Assembly: GCF_019048845.1 (NCBI RefSeq)
Contig: NZ_CP077426.1
Coordinates: 1,101,501-1,165,500 of the forward strand
Reading direction: 5' to 3'
Length of the DNA stretch: 64,000 bases
Source of the DNA: Vibrio mimicus
Lineage (GTDB): Bacteria > Pseudomonadota > Gammaproteobacteria > Enterobacterales > Vibrionaceae
The position numbers and the translations under genes are program-made. The stretch's first letter is position 1, and the number at the start of each line of letters is the position of its first letter. The notes under the pieces were generated by a model. It was not told where the DNA came from. It did no database searches and worked only from the letters and a program-made list of their open reading frames with translations. This document shows positions 7,427 to 17,352 of the stretch, in pieces.

Positions 7427-8896
7427 ATGTCGGTGTGGAATTCTGTTCATCTCAGTCAGCGGTTTGCCGCTTTGCCTAAAGGGTTTTATACCCTGATACG
7501 CCCTCAGCCTTTACAAAATGTACGCTGGGGGATGTGGAATGCTGTTTTAGCGCAGGAATTTGGCTTACCGGAAATGCCCAATGATGAGTTATTGGCATCG
7601 CTTTCAGGGCAGCGGTTATCGGCCAATTTTTCACCTTTGGCGATGAAATATGCTGGTCATCAGTTTGGTGTTTATAACCCCGACCTCGGTGATGGGCGCG
7701 GGTTACTGTTGGCTGAAATGGCAACGAAGCGGGGCGAAGTGTTTGATATTCATCTCAAAGGTGCAGGTTTAACACCGTATTCGCGTATGGGTGATGGCCG
7801 AGCGGTGTTACGTTCGTCAATTCGTGAATATTTGTGTAGTGAAGCGATGGCTGGATTGGGAATCGCGACCACACGTGCTTTAGCGCTGATGAGTAGTGAC
7901 ACCCCGGTTTATCGCGAACGTGAAGAGCGCGGTGCATTATTGGTGCGTTTAGCGCAAACCCATGTCCGCTTCGGTCATTTTGAACACTTTTATTACACTG
8001 ATCAGCTTGCTGAACTGAAATTGTTGGCCGATAAAATCATTGAATGGCATTTCCCTGATTGTACTCAGAGCGTAAAACCTTATGCCAATTGGTTTCAGCA
8101 AGTCGTGGAACGCACGGCGCTGATGATTGCGCAATGGCAGGTTTATGGCTTTAACCACGGGGTGATGAATACCGACAACATGTCGATCTTGGGACAGACG
8201 TTTGATTATGGGCCATTTGCATTTTTGGATGATTACGATCCTCACTTTATCTGTAACCACTCCGACTATCAGGGGCGTTATGCGTTTAATCAACAGCCTC
8301 GAATTGGGCTATGGAATTTGTCGGCGTTAGCCCATGCGCTTTCCCCACTCATTGAAAAAATGGATCTGGAAATCGCGCTAGAGAGCTATTCCGATCACCT
8401 GAATCTGCATTTCAGCCGTTTGATGCGCGCAAAGCTGGGTTTAACCACTCAGCAAGAAGGGGATGGCGAGCTGTTTGCCGATTTCTTTGCTTTGCTTGAG
8501 AACAACCACACTGACTACACCCGCTTTTTACGCGAGCTTTCTTGTCTGGATCAACAAGGCAACGAGGCAGTGATTGATTTGGTATTAGATCGCGACTCGG
8601 CCAAAGCGTGGTTAACCCGTTATCTGGATCGCGCAGCTCGTGAGTTGGGGGAAGATGGCTTACCTATCACTCCTCGTGAGCGTTGCCAAACTATGCGTCA
8701 GGTAAACCCAAAATACATTTTACGCAACTACTTAGCTCAGCAAGCGATTGAATTTGCTGAGCGGGGAGATTTTGGTGAAATGCAACGTTTAGCTCGAGTT
8801 CTTGCTAGCCCTTATGCTGAGCATCCTGAATTTGAACACTATGCTAAATTGCCTCCGGAATGGGGTAAAAAGCTGGAAATTAGTTGTTCATCGTAA
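7427..8896 (+). CDS. selO: SelO protein adenylyltransferase (YdiU)
   Basis: 489 residues of the SelO/YdiU pseudokinase family, which transfers AMP from ATP to protein Ser/Thr/Tyr hydroxyls and in bacteria is linked to redox-stress responses. Seen directly: [20 protein letters not shown], the [13 protein letters not shown] and [13 protein letters not shown] motifs of the atypical active site, and [14 protein letters not shown]. The C-terminus ends SCSS, so C487 takes the place of the selenocysteine found in animal SelO. The start at 7427 matches the E. coli length (478 residues) but has only a weak ribosome site (GAGTG). It stands alone with a terminator behind. Confidence 0.95.
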   Translation: MSVWNSVHLSQRFAALPKGFYTLIRPQPLQNVRWGMWNAVLAQEFGLPEMPNDELLASLSGQRLSANFSPLAMKYAGHQFGVYNPDLGDGRGLLLAEMATKRGEVFDIHLKGAGLTPYSRMGDGRAVLRSSIREYLCSEAMAGLGIATTRALALMSSDTPVYREREERGALLVRLAQTHVRFGHFEHFYYTDQLAELKLLADKIIEWHFPDCTQSVKPYANWFQQVVERTALMIAQWQVYGFNHGVMNTDNMSILGQTFDYGPFAFLDDYDPHFICNHSDYQGRYAFNQQPRIGLWNLSALAHALSPLIEKMDLEIALESYSDHLNLHFSRLMRAKLGLTTQQEGDGELFADFFALLENNHTDYTRFLRELSCLDQQGNEAVIDLVLDRDSAKAWLTRYLDRAARELGEDGLPITPRERCQTMRQVNPKYILRNYLAQQAIEFAERGDFGEMQRLARVLASPYAEHPEFEHYAKLPPEWGKKLEISCSS

Positions 8897-8938
8897 ATGC
8901 AGTAAATGGGTGAAAAGTTACACAAAGGTTAAATTTTC

Positions 8939-8962
8939 TGGGTGGTTTTCCACCCATTTTTT
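8939..8962 (+). terminator. selO terminator
   Basis: Stem TGGGTGG / CCACCCA (8939-8945, 8950-8956), TTTT loop, then six T (8957-8962). Confidence 0.9.
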
Positions 8963-9051
8963 ATGCTTAGCGAGTCAGTTAGATGAGGTTTTCTCAGCTT
9001 GACAATTCATAACTTTATGATTTTAAATTGATTTTAAATTTTTGTGATGAT

Positions 9052-9067
9052 TGGCGCGCTTGTTGCT
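9052..9067 (+). promoter_or_regulatory. Sigma-54 (-24/-12) promoter of dctPQM
   Basis: TGGCGCGCTTGTTGCT fits the RpoN consensus, with GG at 9053-9054 and GC at 9065-9066 separated by exactly 10 nt. The expected start is near 9078, about 47 nt before the dctP ATG. The sigma-54 activator DctD is encoded at the other end of the locus, so dependence on DctB/DctD is the natural inference. I did not define the upstream activator sites. Confidence 0.85.
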
Positions 9068-9124
9068 TTGGTAAAGGTACGCAGTCCAATGATGGGCTGA
9101 AAAATCCAACCAAGGAGAATAAGA

Positions 9125-10123
9125 ATGTTCAAGCCGCTTACCCTAATTGCCGCTTCTGTCCTCGCTGTCACTAGCTTTAATGCTGCCGCTAACTGTGACC
9201 CTGGTGAAATCGTCATCAAGTTCAGTCATGTAACCAATACCGATAAGCACCCGAAAGGGATTGCGGCGTCCCTGCTAGAAAAACGTGTTAACGAAGAGAT
9301 GAACGGTAAAGCCTGTATGCAGGTCTTCCCAAACTCAACCTTGTACGATGATGACAAAGTGTTGGAAGCACTGCTCAACGGCGACGTGCAACTGGCGGCT
9401 CCTTCGCTGTCGAAATTCGAAAAATTCACCAAAAAGTACCGAATTTTTGATTTACCTTTCCTTTTTGATGATGTTGATGCCGTTGACCGCTTCCAAAACT
9501 CAGCAAAAGGTGAAGAGCTGAAAAATGCTATGACTCGCCGTGGCGTGAAAGGTTTGGAATTCTGGCACAACGGGATGAAACAGATCTCTGCCAACAAACC
9601 CATTTTGGTTCCTGCGGATGCGAAAGGCTTGAAGTTCCGCGTGCAGGCTTCTGATGTATTGGTGGCTCAGTTTGAGCAAATTGGTGCCAATCCACAAAAA
9701 ATGTCGTTCGCAGAAACCTACGGCGGTTTGCAGACCAAAGTTATTGATGGACAGGAAAATACTTGGTCGAACATCTATGGTCAGAAGTACTTTGAAGTTC
9801 AAGACGGTGTGACCGAAACCAATCACGGTATCTTGGATTATCTGGTTGTGACATCAAGCAAATGGTGGGATGGCTTACCGGCAGATGTGCGTGATCAATT
9901 TGCTCAAATCCTTAAGGAAGTAACGGTGGAACGCAACGCAGAATCCAACAAAGTCGAAGAGCTCAACAAGCAGTACATCATCGAAGCGGGTGGTGTGGTA
10001 CGTACTCTCACGCCTGAGCAGCGTCAGCAATGGGTCGATGCACTCAAGCCAGTATGGCAGAAGTTTGAGAAAGACATCGGTGCTGATCTGATTGATGCGG
10101 CGCTCACTTCTAACCAGAAGTAA
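9125..10123 (+). CDS. dctP: TRAP transporter periplasmic C4-dicarboxylate-binding protein
   Basis: 332 residues with an export signal (cleavage after NAAA, about residue 22). The mature part begins with a typical DctP core (IKFSHVTNTDKHPKG), and contains the conserved specificity region GLKFRVQAS (Arg forms the salt bridge with the substrate carboxylate) and NTWSNIYGQKYFEVQ. It captures succinate, fumarate or malate in the periplasm and delivers them to DctQM. An AAGGAG ribosome site lies 7 nt before the ATG. Transcription should come from the sigma-54 promoter at 9052-9067. A stem-loop behind the gene may give it higher expression than dctQ and dctM. Confidence 0.93.
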   Translation: MFKPLTLIAASVLAVTSFNAAANCDPGEIVIKFSHVTNTDKHPKGIAASLLEKRVNEEMNGKACMQVFPNSTLYDDDKVLEALLNGDVQLAAPSLSKFEKFTKKYRIFDLPFLFDDVDAVDRFQNSAKGEELKNAMTRRGVKGLEFWHNGMKQISANKPILVPADAKGLKFRVQASDVLVAQFEQIGANPQKMSFAETYGGLQTKVIDGQENTWSNIYGQKYFEVQDGVTETNHGILDYLVVTSSKWWDGLPADVRDQFAQILKEVTVERNAESNKVEELNKQYIIEAGGVVRTLTPEQRQQWVDALKPVWQKFEKDIGADLIDAALTSNQK

Positions 10124-10133
10124 TTACACTTTT

Positions 10134-10153
10134 GGCCCCATCACGGTGGGGCC
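10134..10153 (+). other. Intercistronic stem-loop between dctP and dctQ
   Basis: GGCCCCA (10134-10140) and TGGGGCC (10147-10153) form a perfect, GC-rich 7-bp stem with a 6-nt loop and no T-tail. Its position directly behind the binding-protein gene suggests an mRNA-stabilising or partial-attenuation hairpin that favours dctP over the membrane genes. Confidence 0.6.
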
Positions 10154-10191
10154 TACTGTCTGTTCGTCACACTATTAGAGCGATGTATCAC

Positions 10192-10854
10192 ATGGAACAG
10201 TCATGGCTTGCTAGAGTCGGCCGATTTACCGACTTAATTGAAGAATTTCTGATCGCGTTTTTCATGGGCGCGATGACCCTACTCACCTTTGCTAACGTCG
10301 TCATGCGTTATCTGTTTAACGATAACATTCTCTGGGCGTTAGAAGGCACAGTCTTTATGTTTGCGTGGATGGTGCTTGTTGGTGCTTCCTTCGGCGTTAA
10401 GCGACATTTCCACATTGGAGTGGATGTGTTGATTAATATTGCCCCACAAGGGCTGCGCAAGATTTATGCATTAGTGGCGGTGGCTTGTTGCTTAGCATTT
10501 TCTATCATGTTGCTGGTGGGCTCTTGGCAATATTGGTATCCCTTTATCAGTGAACGTGCTTGGTATGAAACGGATGATATTCCTATGCCCGATGCACTGC
10601 AGTTTCTGGCCGTTTGGTTCAATGAGGGAGAGCATTACGAAAAGCTACCGCGTTTTATTCCTTACGCGGCCTTGCCGATTGGTATGGCACTACTGACCTT
10701 CCGCTTTTTGCAGATCGCTTGGCAGATTCTGACAGGGAAACTGGACCGCATGATTGCAGGGCATGAAGCAGAAGAAGATTTGGAAGCACTGAAAGCAGAA
10801 CTTTCAGAAGCGAGTGAGGCGATGATGCCGAATACTCAGGGCAAGGAGAAGTAA
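10192..10854 (+). CDS. dctQ: TRAP transporter small permease DctQ
   Basis: 220 residues from MEQSWLARVGRF, with four hydrophobic segments as in DctQ proteins (about 24-44, 56-76, 94-116, 160-182) and the FANVVMRYLF region. It forms the small membrane subunit with DctM. Two ATGs compete, 10183 and 10192; the only AGAG-type ribosome site ends at 10180, giving 11 nt to the second and 2 nt to the first, so I chose 10192. A long acidic cytoplasmic tail (EAEEDLEALKAELSEASEA) closes the protein. dctM starts 3 nt after the stop. Confidence 0.88.
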   Translation: MEQSWLARVGRFTDLIEEFLIAFFMGAMTLLTFANVVMRYLFNDNILWALEGTVFMFAWMVLVGASFGVKRHFHIGVDVLINIAPQGLRKIYALVAVACCLAFSIMLLVGSWQYWYPFISERAWYETDDIPMPDALQFLAVWFNEGEHYEKLPRFIPYAALPIGMALLTFRFLQIAWQILTGKLDRMIAGHEAEEDLEALKAELSEASEAMMPNTQGKEK

Positions 10855-10857
10855 GCC

Positions 10858-12219
10858 ATGACGGTTGCACTGTTATTTTTTCTGGTGATTGGTCTGATGA
10901 TCATCGGTGTTCCTATCGCGATTTCGCTCGGCCTTTCCAGTATTTTATTTTTACTTTGGCACTCCGATACCTCTTTGGCGGCGGTTGCACAAACCTTGTT
11001 TAATGCTTTCGCAGGGCACTACACCTTACTGGCGATCCCGTTTTTCATCCTAGCTTCCAGTTTTATGTCAACCGGTGGCGTAGCAAAACGGATCATTCGC
11101 TTTGCGATTGCAATGGTGGGTTGGTTCCGTGGTGGTTTGGCGATTGCCTCTGTAGTGGCTTGTATGATGTTTGCCGCACTGTCAGGTTCATCACCTGCGA
11201 CTGTGGTTGCCATCGGCAGTATTGTTATCGCCGGTATGGTGAAAAATGGCTACAGCAAAGAGTTTGCTGCGGGGGTAATCTGTAACGCAGGAACCTTGGG
11301 CATTTTGATCCCGCCTTCGATTGTGATGGTGGTGTACTCAGCAGCAACCAACGTTTCCGTTGGACGTATGTTCCTTGGCGGAGTGATCCCAGGTTTACTG
11401 GCAGGGTTAATGCTGATCATCGCGATTTATATTACCGCGCGGATTAAAAACCTACCCAAACAACCGTTTGTTGGTTGGAAAGAAGCATTGAAAGCCGCAA
11501 AAGAAGCGAGTTGGGGCTTATTATTGGTGGTGATTATTCTCGGTGGTATCTACGGTGGGATTTTTACTCCAACTGAAGCGGCGGCAGTGGCAGCAGTGTA
11601 TTCCTTTTTTATCGCCAATTTTATTTATCGCGATATGGGGCCATTTGCTGATAAGACCAATACCAAGCCTGCGCTAGTGAAAGTGTTCGAAACCTTGATC
11701 CACAAAGATACCAAAGCCACCTTGTATGATGCGGGTAAACTCACCATCATGCTGATGTTCATTATCGCCAACGCGTTAATCCTCAAGCATGTGCTGACCG
11801 AAGAACGCATCCCACAGATGATTGCAGAATCCATGTTGTCTGCGGGTATGGGGCCAATCACCTTTTTGATTGTGGTGAACTTACTACTATTGATCGGTGG
11901 TCAGTTTATGGAACCATCGGGTCTATTAGTGATTGTTGCGCCATTGGTGTTCCCGATTGCAATCGCACTAGGCATTGATCCGATCCACTTGGGGATCATG
12001 ATGGTAGTGAACATGGAGATCGGCATGATCACGCCTCCCGTTGGTTTGAACCTGTTTGTTACGGCGGGGGTAGCGAAAATGTCGATGATGAATGTCGTCA
12101 AAGCCGCACTGCCTTGGGTCGGAGTGATGTTCCTGTTCTTGATCATCGTGACTTATGTACCTTGGGTATCCACTTGGCTACCAACCCTCTTGATGGGGCC
12201 GGAAATCATTACCCGTTAA
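10858..12219 (+). CDS. dctM: TRAP transporter large permease DctM
   Basis: 453 residues, the elevator-type Na+-coupled subunit of the TRAP transporter, with about eleven membrane segments and the family stretches SGSSPATVVAIGSI, GTLGILIPPSIVMVVYS, FTPTEAAAVAAVYS and GMITPPVGLNLFVT, which form the substrate and sodium sites. Length and motifs match DctM for C4-dicarboxylates. It has an AAGGAG ribosome site and lies 3 nt behind dctQ, so the two are co-translated. A perfect palindromic terminator follows. Confidence 0.93.
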   Translation: MTVALLFFLVIGLMIIGVPIAISLGLSSILFLLWHSDTSLAAVAQTLFNAFAGHYTLLAIPFFILASSFMSTGGVAKRIIRFAIAMVGWFRGGLAIASVVACMMFAALSGSSPATVVAIGSIVIAGMVKNGYSKEFAAGVICNAGTLGILIPPSIVMVVYSAATNVSVGRMFLGGVIPGLLAGLMLIIAIYITARIKNLPKQPFVGWKEALKAAKEASWGLLLVVIILGGIYGGIFTPTEAAAVAAVYSFFIANFIYRDMGPFADKTNTKPALVKVFETLIHKDTKATLYDAGKLTIMLMFIIANALILKHVLTEERIPQMIAESMLSAGMGPITFLIVVNLLLLIGGQFMEPSGLLVIVAPLVFPIAIALGIDPIHLGIMMVVNMEIGMITPPVGLNLFVTAGVAKMSMMNVVKAALPWVGVMFLFLIIVTYVPWVSTWLPTLLMGPEIITR

Positions 12220-12242
12220 GACTCTTAGATTCGATAAAAGAA

Positions 12243-12270
12243 AAGCCCTTCGCATGCGAAGGGCTTACTT
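12243..12270. terminator. Terminator between dctM and dctD
   Basis: A 24-bp perfect palindrome, 12243-12266 (AAGCCCTTCGCA and its complement), flanked by A-rich sequence left and ACTTTTC right; it likely serves the converging dctM and dctD transcripts. Confidence 0.8.
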
Positions 12271-12310
12271 TTCTCTACGTCATTTACCATAACTTACTAA
12301 TAATCTTGGA

Positions 12311-13651
12311 CTAGCCTTTATAACTCTCTTTATCGAGCTGATATTTCTGCATTTTGTCATACAAGGTTTTACGCGGTAGGTTGAGACGCTCCATGGTTGC
12401 CTTAATGCTGCCACCACACTCAATCAGAGTTTGTTCTAGAATGGATTTCTCGAACTCAGCGACTTGTTCATTCAGCCCCAACAATTGGGACTTAGGCTCG
12501 TGACTTTCAGCAAATTGTGCCAATTTACCTAGTAACACGTAGCGTTCAGCGGCATTGCGTAGCTCTCGTACATTACCTGGCCAATCATGGCTAAGTAAGC
12601 TTTGTACATCCGCTGCTGTCAGAGCTGTCGCGGCTTTGCCATAACGTGCGGCGGCGACCAGTAAGAAATGATGAAAGAGGGCAGGAATATCTTCTCTACG
12701 TTCACGCAGTGGCGGAATATCCAAGGTGACGATATTGAGTCGATAATAGAGATCTTGCCGAAATTGTCCTTCGGCCGCGGCTTGCTTTAAATCGATTTTG
12801 GTTGCCGCAATCACACGAATATCGAGAGGGATCAACTCATTCGACCCTATTCGTTCTATCACTCGCTCTTGTAATACGCGCAGCAGCCGGATCTGCGCTT
12901 GCATTGGCATGGACTCAATCTCATCCAGAAACAGAGTGCCACCTTGGGCATGTTCAAATTTGCCAATACGTCGGCTTTCGGCACCCGTAAACGCGCCTTT
13001 TTCATGACCGTATAGCTCACTTTCAATCAAGTTTTCTGGTACTGCGCCACAGTTAATGGCCACAAAGTTTTGCTCGCGGCGTGAGCTCTGTTCATGCAGT
13101 GAGCGCGCAACCAATTCCTTGCCGGTTCCCGTCTCTCCGAGCAATAGAATATCCGCTTGCGTGTCAGCAACTTGGGCGATCGTCTCACGCAGAGATTGAA
13201 TTGTGGCAGTGTCACCAATAATTCGTGGGCCTAAGGTCTGGCTCACTTTCAGGCTACGTTTTAGTTGGCGATTTTCCAGAGTGAGGCGACGTTTTTCGAT
13301 GGCACGGTGTACCGTGTCAATCAACCTCTCAGGAGCAAAGGGTTTTTCAATAAAATCATAAGCGCCATCATGCATCGCTTTGACCGCCATCGAAATATCA
13401 CCATGTCCAGTGATAAGAATGACGGGCAGTTCATCATCTTGGTGTAACACTGAGCGCAGTAAGTTCTGGCCGTTTAAACCGGGTAAGCAGATATCACTGA
13501 CAATAACTAAAGGCAGACCATGCTCTTTGATCGCCAACAACGCCTCTTCGGCACTGGCAAAAAATTGTGCATTAAGGTCGGCTAACTCAAAACTTTGGGC
13601 GAGCGCAATCCGAATATCGCTCTCATCATCAATCAAAAATACATCACACAT
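12311..13651 (-). CDS. dctD: Sigma-54-dependent response regulator DctD
   Basis: 446 residues: receiver domain 1-120 with acidic D8/D9 and phospho-acceptor D53 (VSDICLPG), AAA+ domain about 145-375 with Walker A GETGTGKE (172-179), sigma-54 contact loop GAFTGA (219-224) and Walker B TLFLDE (239-244), and a C-terminal Fis-type helix-turn-helix (about 405-440, ECGGSIKATMERLNLPRKTL). It is the activator for RpoN promoters such as that of dctPQM. The start lies 2 nt behind the dctB stop, so kinase and regulator are co-transcribed on the minus strand. Confidence 0.93.
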   Translation of the reverse strand: MCDVFLIDDESDIRIALAQSFELADLNAQFFASAEEALLAIKEHGLPLVIVSDICLPGLNGQNLLRSVLHQDDELPVILITGHGDISMAVKAMHDGAYDFIEKPFAPERLIDTVHRAIEKRRLTLENRQLKRSLKVSQTLGPRIIGDTATIQSLRETIAQVADTQADILLLGETGTGKELVARSLHEQSSRREQNFVAINCGAVPENLIESELYGHEKGAFTGAESRRIGKFEHAQGGTLFLDEIESMPMQAQIRLLRVLQERVIERIGSNELIPLDIRVIAATKIDLKQAAAEGQFRQDLYYRLNIVTLDIPPLRERREDIPALFHHFLLVAAARYGKAATALTAADVQSLLSHDWPGNVRELRNAAERYVLLGKLAQFAESHEPKSQLLGLNEQVAEFEKSILEQTLIECGGSIKATMERLNLPRKTLYDKMQKYQLDKESYKG

Positions 13652-13653
13652 GA

Positions 13654-15447
13654 CTATTCCATATTCAAGGGTGTGAAACGAGGCAGGGAAATCGTAAAAC
13701 GTGCACCACCAAGCGGTGAGCTAGTCACGCTTAGCTCCCCCTGCATTCCGTGTAAAATCTGTTGCGAGATCGAAAGCCCTAAACCAAGACCATTCTTTTT
13801 CGTGGTATGAAATGGCTCAAATAGATGCGGCAAGGTTTCAATGCCAATACCGGGGCCATTATCATCAACCCAAAGCTGTATTTGCTGTTCAGACAATTGC
13901 AACTTGATCTGGACTACGCGTTCAGTTTGTCCCTCTAAGGCTTGCAGCGCATTGGTGAGCAGATTAATCAGCACTTGCTCCAGTTGGATTGGGTTTACAC
14001 GAACCCAAACCGGAGTTTCAACCTCGCACAACTCCAACTTGGTCATCTGTGCTTTAAACTGCGCGGCCATCAACTCCTTGGCAGATAAAATCAATGGGTA
14101 CAACTGCACGTCTTGCTGTTCACTCGAAGTGGATTTGCGGGCGAAAGATTTCAGTTGTTCGCTGATTTTCGCCATGCGCTCCGTCAGTGCGGAAATTCGC
14201 GAGAGATTGTCTTCAGCTCGCTCAGGCTTATTGGCGGCAAGAAAACGGCGGCCATTATCGGCAAAGCTGCGAATCGCCGCGAGAGGGTTGTTCAGCTCGT
14301 GGCTGATGCTCGCTGACATTTGACCCAGTACCGCCAGTTTCGCCGCTTGGATCAATTCATCTTGCGTTTGGCGCAGCGCTTGTTCCGTTTTGATCCGCTC
14401 AGCAATTTCTGCATGCAGTTTAGCGGTGCGTTCCATCACCTCAAATTCCAGTTTCTGTTTGGTTTCCTGCTGCAGCTGTTCAATTTGCCGCTGACGTAGC
14501 TGCCGGTGATGCCACAGTTGAAAGCCCAAATAAACAATCGCAAACAACATGCAGAGAATAATCACTAAGCCAAATGCCGACCAAAATAGTTCGATTTTCG
14601 GTGAAAGTACGCGAATGGTCAGAGCAAGCTCAGGAAGTGGACGGCTTGAAACAATATAGTCATCTTGTAACCAGTGCTTTTGCGGTTTACGCCATTCGCT
14701 TTGCTCAGCTTGCAGATCACCTTGCCAACCTAGTGATGGAATAGCACTGTCTAGATATTGCTGACTGGCTCTGATCGTTGTTAAGCGCGATTCAGGCAGG
14801 TCAGCCACACTGTGAAAGAGCCATGCTGGTTGACTAGACATAAACACCACCTGATTGTCATCGGTGGCGACAAAATAACTGTTTTTACTTTGCCAACCTT
14901 CCTCTATGGCAGACAGATCCATTTTAACAACGATGACACCAAGTGTTTCCGCCGCATAAATCACCGGATAAGCGTAATAGTAGCCACGTTGACCCGAGGT
15001 AGAGCCGAGTGCGAAGTATTGGCTTTTCTCTCCCGCAATCGAGAGATAAAAATAGGGTCGCCACGCAAAGTTACGCCCGATAAAAGAGCGATCCAAATTC
15101 CAGTTACTTGAGGCGATCGTATTGCCAAAACGATCTATCAAATAGGTATCTGCCGCTTGGATTACTTCATTGACTTGCTCTAAATACCGATTGGTGATGT
15201 CAATTTGCGCCGAATTTTCTGGGGTAAGTAAAGCGTCAATCAGCTCTTTATCTTTCGAAATCAAATGAGGAATGTGAGCATATTTGTCCAAAATGGCAAC
15301 GATATGGGTCGAGAAGCGATCAAGTTGCGATTGATGCTCATCAAGCAAAGATTGGTACTGAACACGCCAATACAGATGTGTGCTTAAGCCGGCCAACACA
15401 ATAAAAATGGCCCACAAGATCAAGCTGAGGCGACGAATTGATAGCAT
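13654..15447 (-). CDS. dctB: C4-dicarboxylate sensor histidine kinase DctB
   Basis: 597 residues: membrane segment about 9-28, periplasmic double-Cache sensor domain about 30-285 (RNFAWRPYFYLSIAGE and GQRGYYYAYPVIYA lie in the ligand part typical of DctB), membrane segment about 288-310, coiled-coil linker about 315-370, HisKA with H383 in SASISHELNNPLAAIRSFA, and HATPase with EQVLINLLTNALQAL, DDNGPGI and GLGLGLSISQ. It senses succinate-like acids in the periplasm and phosphorylates DctD. It is the first gene of the dctBD unit, divergent from tig. Confidence 0.92.
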   Translation of the reverse strand: MLSIRRLSLILWAIFIVLAGLSTHLYWRVQYQSLLDEHQSQLDRFSTHIVAILDKYAHIPHLISKDKELIDALLTPENSAQIDITNRYLEQVNEVIQAADTYLIDRFGNTIASSNWNLDRSFIGRNFAWRPYFYLSIAGEKSQYFALGSTSGQRGYYYAYPVIYAAETLGVIVVKMDLSAIEEGWQSKNSYFVATDDNQVVFMSSQPAWLFHSVADLPESRLTTIRASQQYLDSAIPSLGWQGDLQAEQSEWRKPQKHWLQDDYIVSSRPLPELALTIRVLSPKIELFWSAFGLVIILCMLFAIVYLGFQLWHHRQLRQRQIEQLQQETKQKLEFEVMERTAKLHAEIAERIKTEQALRQTQDELIQAAKLAVLGQMSASISHELNNPLAAIRSFADNGRRFLAANKPERAEDNLSRISALTERMAKISEQLKSFARKSTSSEQQDVQLYPLILSAKELMAAQFKAQMTKLELCEVETPVWVRVNPIQLEQVLINLLTNALQALEGQTERVVQIKLQLSEQQIQLWVDDNGPGIGIETLPHLFEPFHTTKKNGLGLGLSISQQILHGMQGELSVTSSPLGGARFTISLPRFTPLNME

Positions 15448-15945
15448 CCTTGACTCTTATCAACAAATCCTTTGTTGGCATCATACTGAGAATGGCCCGT
15501 AGAAGCGTCTAAAAAGATCGCAATCTCTGCTTATAAAACAAGAGCAAGATCTCTTTTTACGCTTTTCAATAAAAAAAAGCCTCGATTCCATTGAAAAAGC
15601 CTATATTGTCCCCATTTCAAAGTGACTATTAGTTTCATTTTGGTGGAATTTTTAGCACTTGATTGGGTTTTCAGGTGATTGGTTTGACTCTGACCGGGTA
15701 TTAACTCGACAGCTTCGGCTGTGCTCGTTAGAATGTCGTGTCTGAAATTTGGCCCTGAGACTAATCAGAGATACCTTTACCAAAAGATATCGCTCATTAG
15801 TCTGGTTTTCTGGTGATTCACTTGAAAGCCGATGCTCAATATTTACATTTCAGTGTTCAATCGAGCACAACACAAGGATGCAGCCACACGTCGTGTTGGC
15901 TCATGACGCTCAGAAACCCTGAGCCAGTTTTGAGGTTTAGAAATA
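15448..15945. other. 498-nt dctB-tig intergenic region with structured tig leader
   Basis: No gene is supported. On the + strand it can form a stable small hairpin with a TTCG tetraloop (ACAGC/GCTGT, 15709-15722), a long imperfect hairpin with 8-bp outer arms 15758-15765 / 15796-15803 plus about six inner pairs, and a 6-bp hairpin 15908-15913 / 15919-15924 just before the tig ribosome site (GAGGT at 15931-15935). They suggest a long folded 5' leader for tig. I could not place a convincing promoter for either gene. Confidence 0.5.
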
Positions 15946-17247
15946 ATGCAAGTTACTGTTGAAACGCTAGAAGGCCTACAGCGCCGTCTGAATATTACTG
16001 TTCCAGCTGCAAACATCGAAGACGCTGTAACAGCTGAATTACGCAACATCGCGAAAAACCGTCGTTTCGATGGTTTCCGTAAAGGCAAAGTGCCAATGAA
16101 GATGGTTGCTAAAATGTACGGCAAAGCAGTACGTCAAGACGTGCTGGGTGAAGTAATGCAACGCCACTTCATCGAAGCGATCGTAAAAGAGAAAATCAAT
16201 CCAGCTGGCGCACCAACTTTTGCTCCAGTTGAAATTGGCGAAGGCAAAGATCTGGTTTTCACAGCAACATTCGAAGTTTACCCAGAAGTTGAACTGAAAG
16301 GCCTAGAAAGCATCGCAGTAGAAAAACCATCAGCAGAAGTGACTGACGCTGACGTAGCAGAAATGCTGGAAACTCTGCGTAAGCAACAAGCAACTTGGAA
16401 AGAAGTTGACGAAGCTGCAGAAAACGGCAAGCGCGTTTCTATCGATTTCGTTGGTTCTATCGACGGCGTTGAATTTGAAGGCGGTAAAGCAGAAAACTTC
16501 CCTCTAGAAATGGGTGCAGGCCGCATGATCCCTGGTTTTGAAGACGGTATCGTTGGCAAAACTAAAGGCATGGAATTCGTTATCGATGTGAACTTCCCAG
16601 AAGATTACCATGCAGAAAATCTGAAGGGCAAAGCGGCTCAGTTTGCTATCAAAGTGAACAAAGTAGAAGCGCGTGAACTGCCAGAACTGAACGATGAGTT
16701 CGTTGCACGTTTCGGCGTTGCAGAAGGCGGCGTTGAAGCTCTGAAAGCAGAAGTACGTAAGAACATGGAACGCGAACTGAAGCAAGCAATCAAAGCTCGC
16801 ATCAAAGAGCAAGCGATCGAAGGTCTGGTAAAAGCGAACGAAATCGACGTTCCTTCTGCACTGATCGACCAAGAAATTGGTGTTCTGCGTCAACAAGCTG
16901 CACAACGTTTCGGTGGCAATGTTGAAGCTGCTGCTCAACTGCCTCGTGAACTGTTCGAAGAGCAAGCAAAACGCCGTGTAGTGGTTGGTCTGCTGCTGGG
17001 TGAAGTTATCCGTACTCACGAGCTGAAAGCGGATGAAGAAAAAGTGAAAGCACTGATCACTGAAATGGCTACTGCGTATGAAGATCCAACGGAAGTTGTT
17101 GCTTACTACGAGCAAAACCAACAGCTGATGAACAACATGCGTAACGTTGCTCTTGAAGAGCAAGCGGTAGATGCGATCATTGCGAAAGCAAAAGTAACTG
17201 AAAAAGCAATCAGCTTCAGTGAGCTGATGAACCCAGTTGCTGCTTAA
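15946..17247 (+). CDS. tig: Trigger factor (ribosome-bound chaperone / PPIase)
   Basis: 433 residues, the length of E. coli Tig. N-terminal ribosome-binding domain 1-110 with the signature [11 protein letters not shown] (G-F-R-x-G-x-x-P), FKBP-type prolyl isomerase domain about 150-245 ([30 protein letters not shown]), and helical C-terminal chaperone arms. It binds ribosomal protein L23 at the exit tunnel and shields nascent chains. Strongly biased codon use (few rare codons) matches a highly expressed gene. It heads the tig-clpP-clpX-lon series, 105 nt before clpP, which probably has its own promoter. Confidence 0.97.
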   Translation: MQVTVETLEGLQRRLNITVPAANIEDAVTAELRNIAKNRRFDGFRKGKVPMKMVAKMYGKAVRQDVLGEVMQRHFIEAIVKEKINPAGAPTFAPVEIGEGKDLVFTATFEVYPEVELKGLESIAVEKPSAEVTDADVAEMLETLRKQQATWKEVDEAAENGKRVSIDFVGSIDGVEFEGGKAENFPLEMGAGRMIPGFEDGIVGKTKGMEFVIDVNFPEDYHAENLKGKAAQFAIKVNKVEARELPELNDEFVARFGVAEGGVEALKAEVRKNMERELKQAIKARIKEQAIEGLVKANEIDVPSALIDQEIGVLRQQAAQRFGGNVEAAAQLPRELFEEQAKRRVVVGLLLGEVIRTHELKADEEKVKALITEMATAYEDPTEVVAYYEQNQQLMNNMRNVALEEQAVDAIIAKAKVTEKAISFSELMNPVAA

Positions 17248-17352
17248 TAAGCAAACTGTAGCGTAGAAGGTTGACGAAACAAGCAATCATCTGCTAACAA
17301 TGGTCCGTGTGATACCCATCATTCGGGCCATTTATTTTAGGGAAATAAGACT

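Noticed and set aside
7427..8896. Selenocysteine in SelO
   Set aside because: The position corresponding to selenocysteine near the C-terminus is an ordinary Cys codon, followed by a normal stop after two Ser.
13841..14323. 160-codon frame opposite dctB
   Set aside because: Lies wholly within the conserved HisKA/HATPase region of dctB; Ser/Cys-rich composition, no ribosome site.
16504..17286. 260-codon open frame antisense to tig
   Set aside because: tig is highly codon-biased, which leaves the complementary frame open; no ribosome site, unlikely residue composition (rich in Phe, Cys, Gln).
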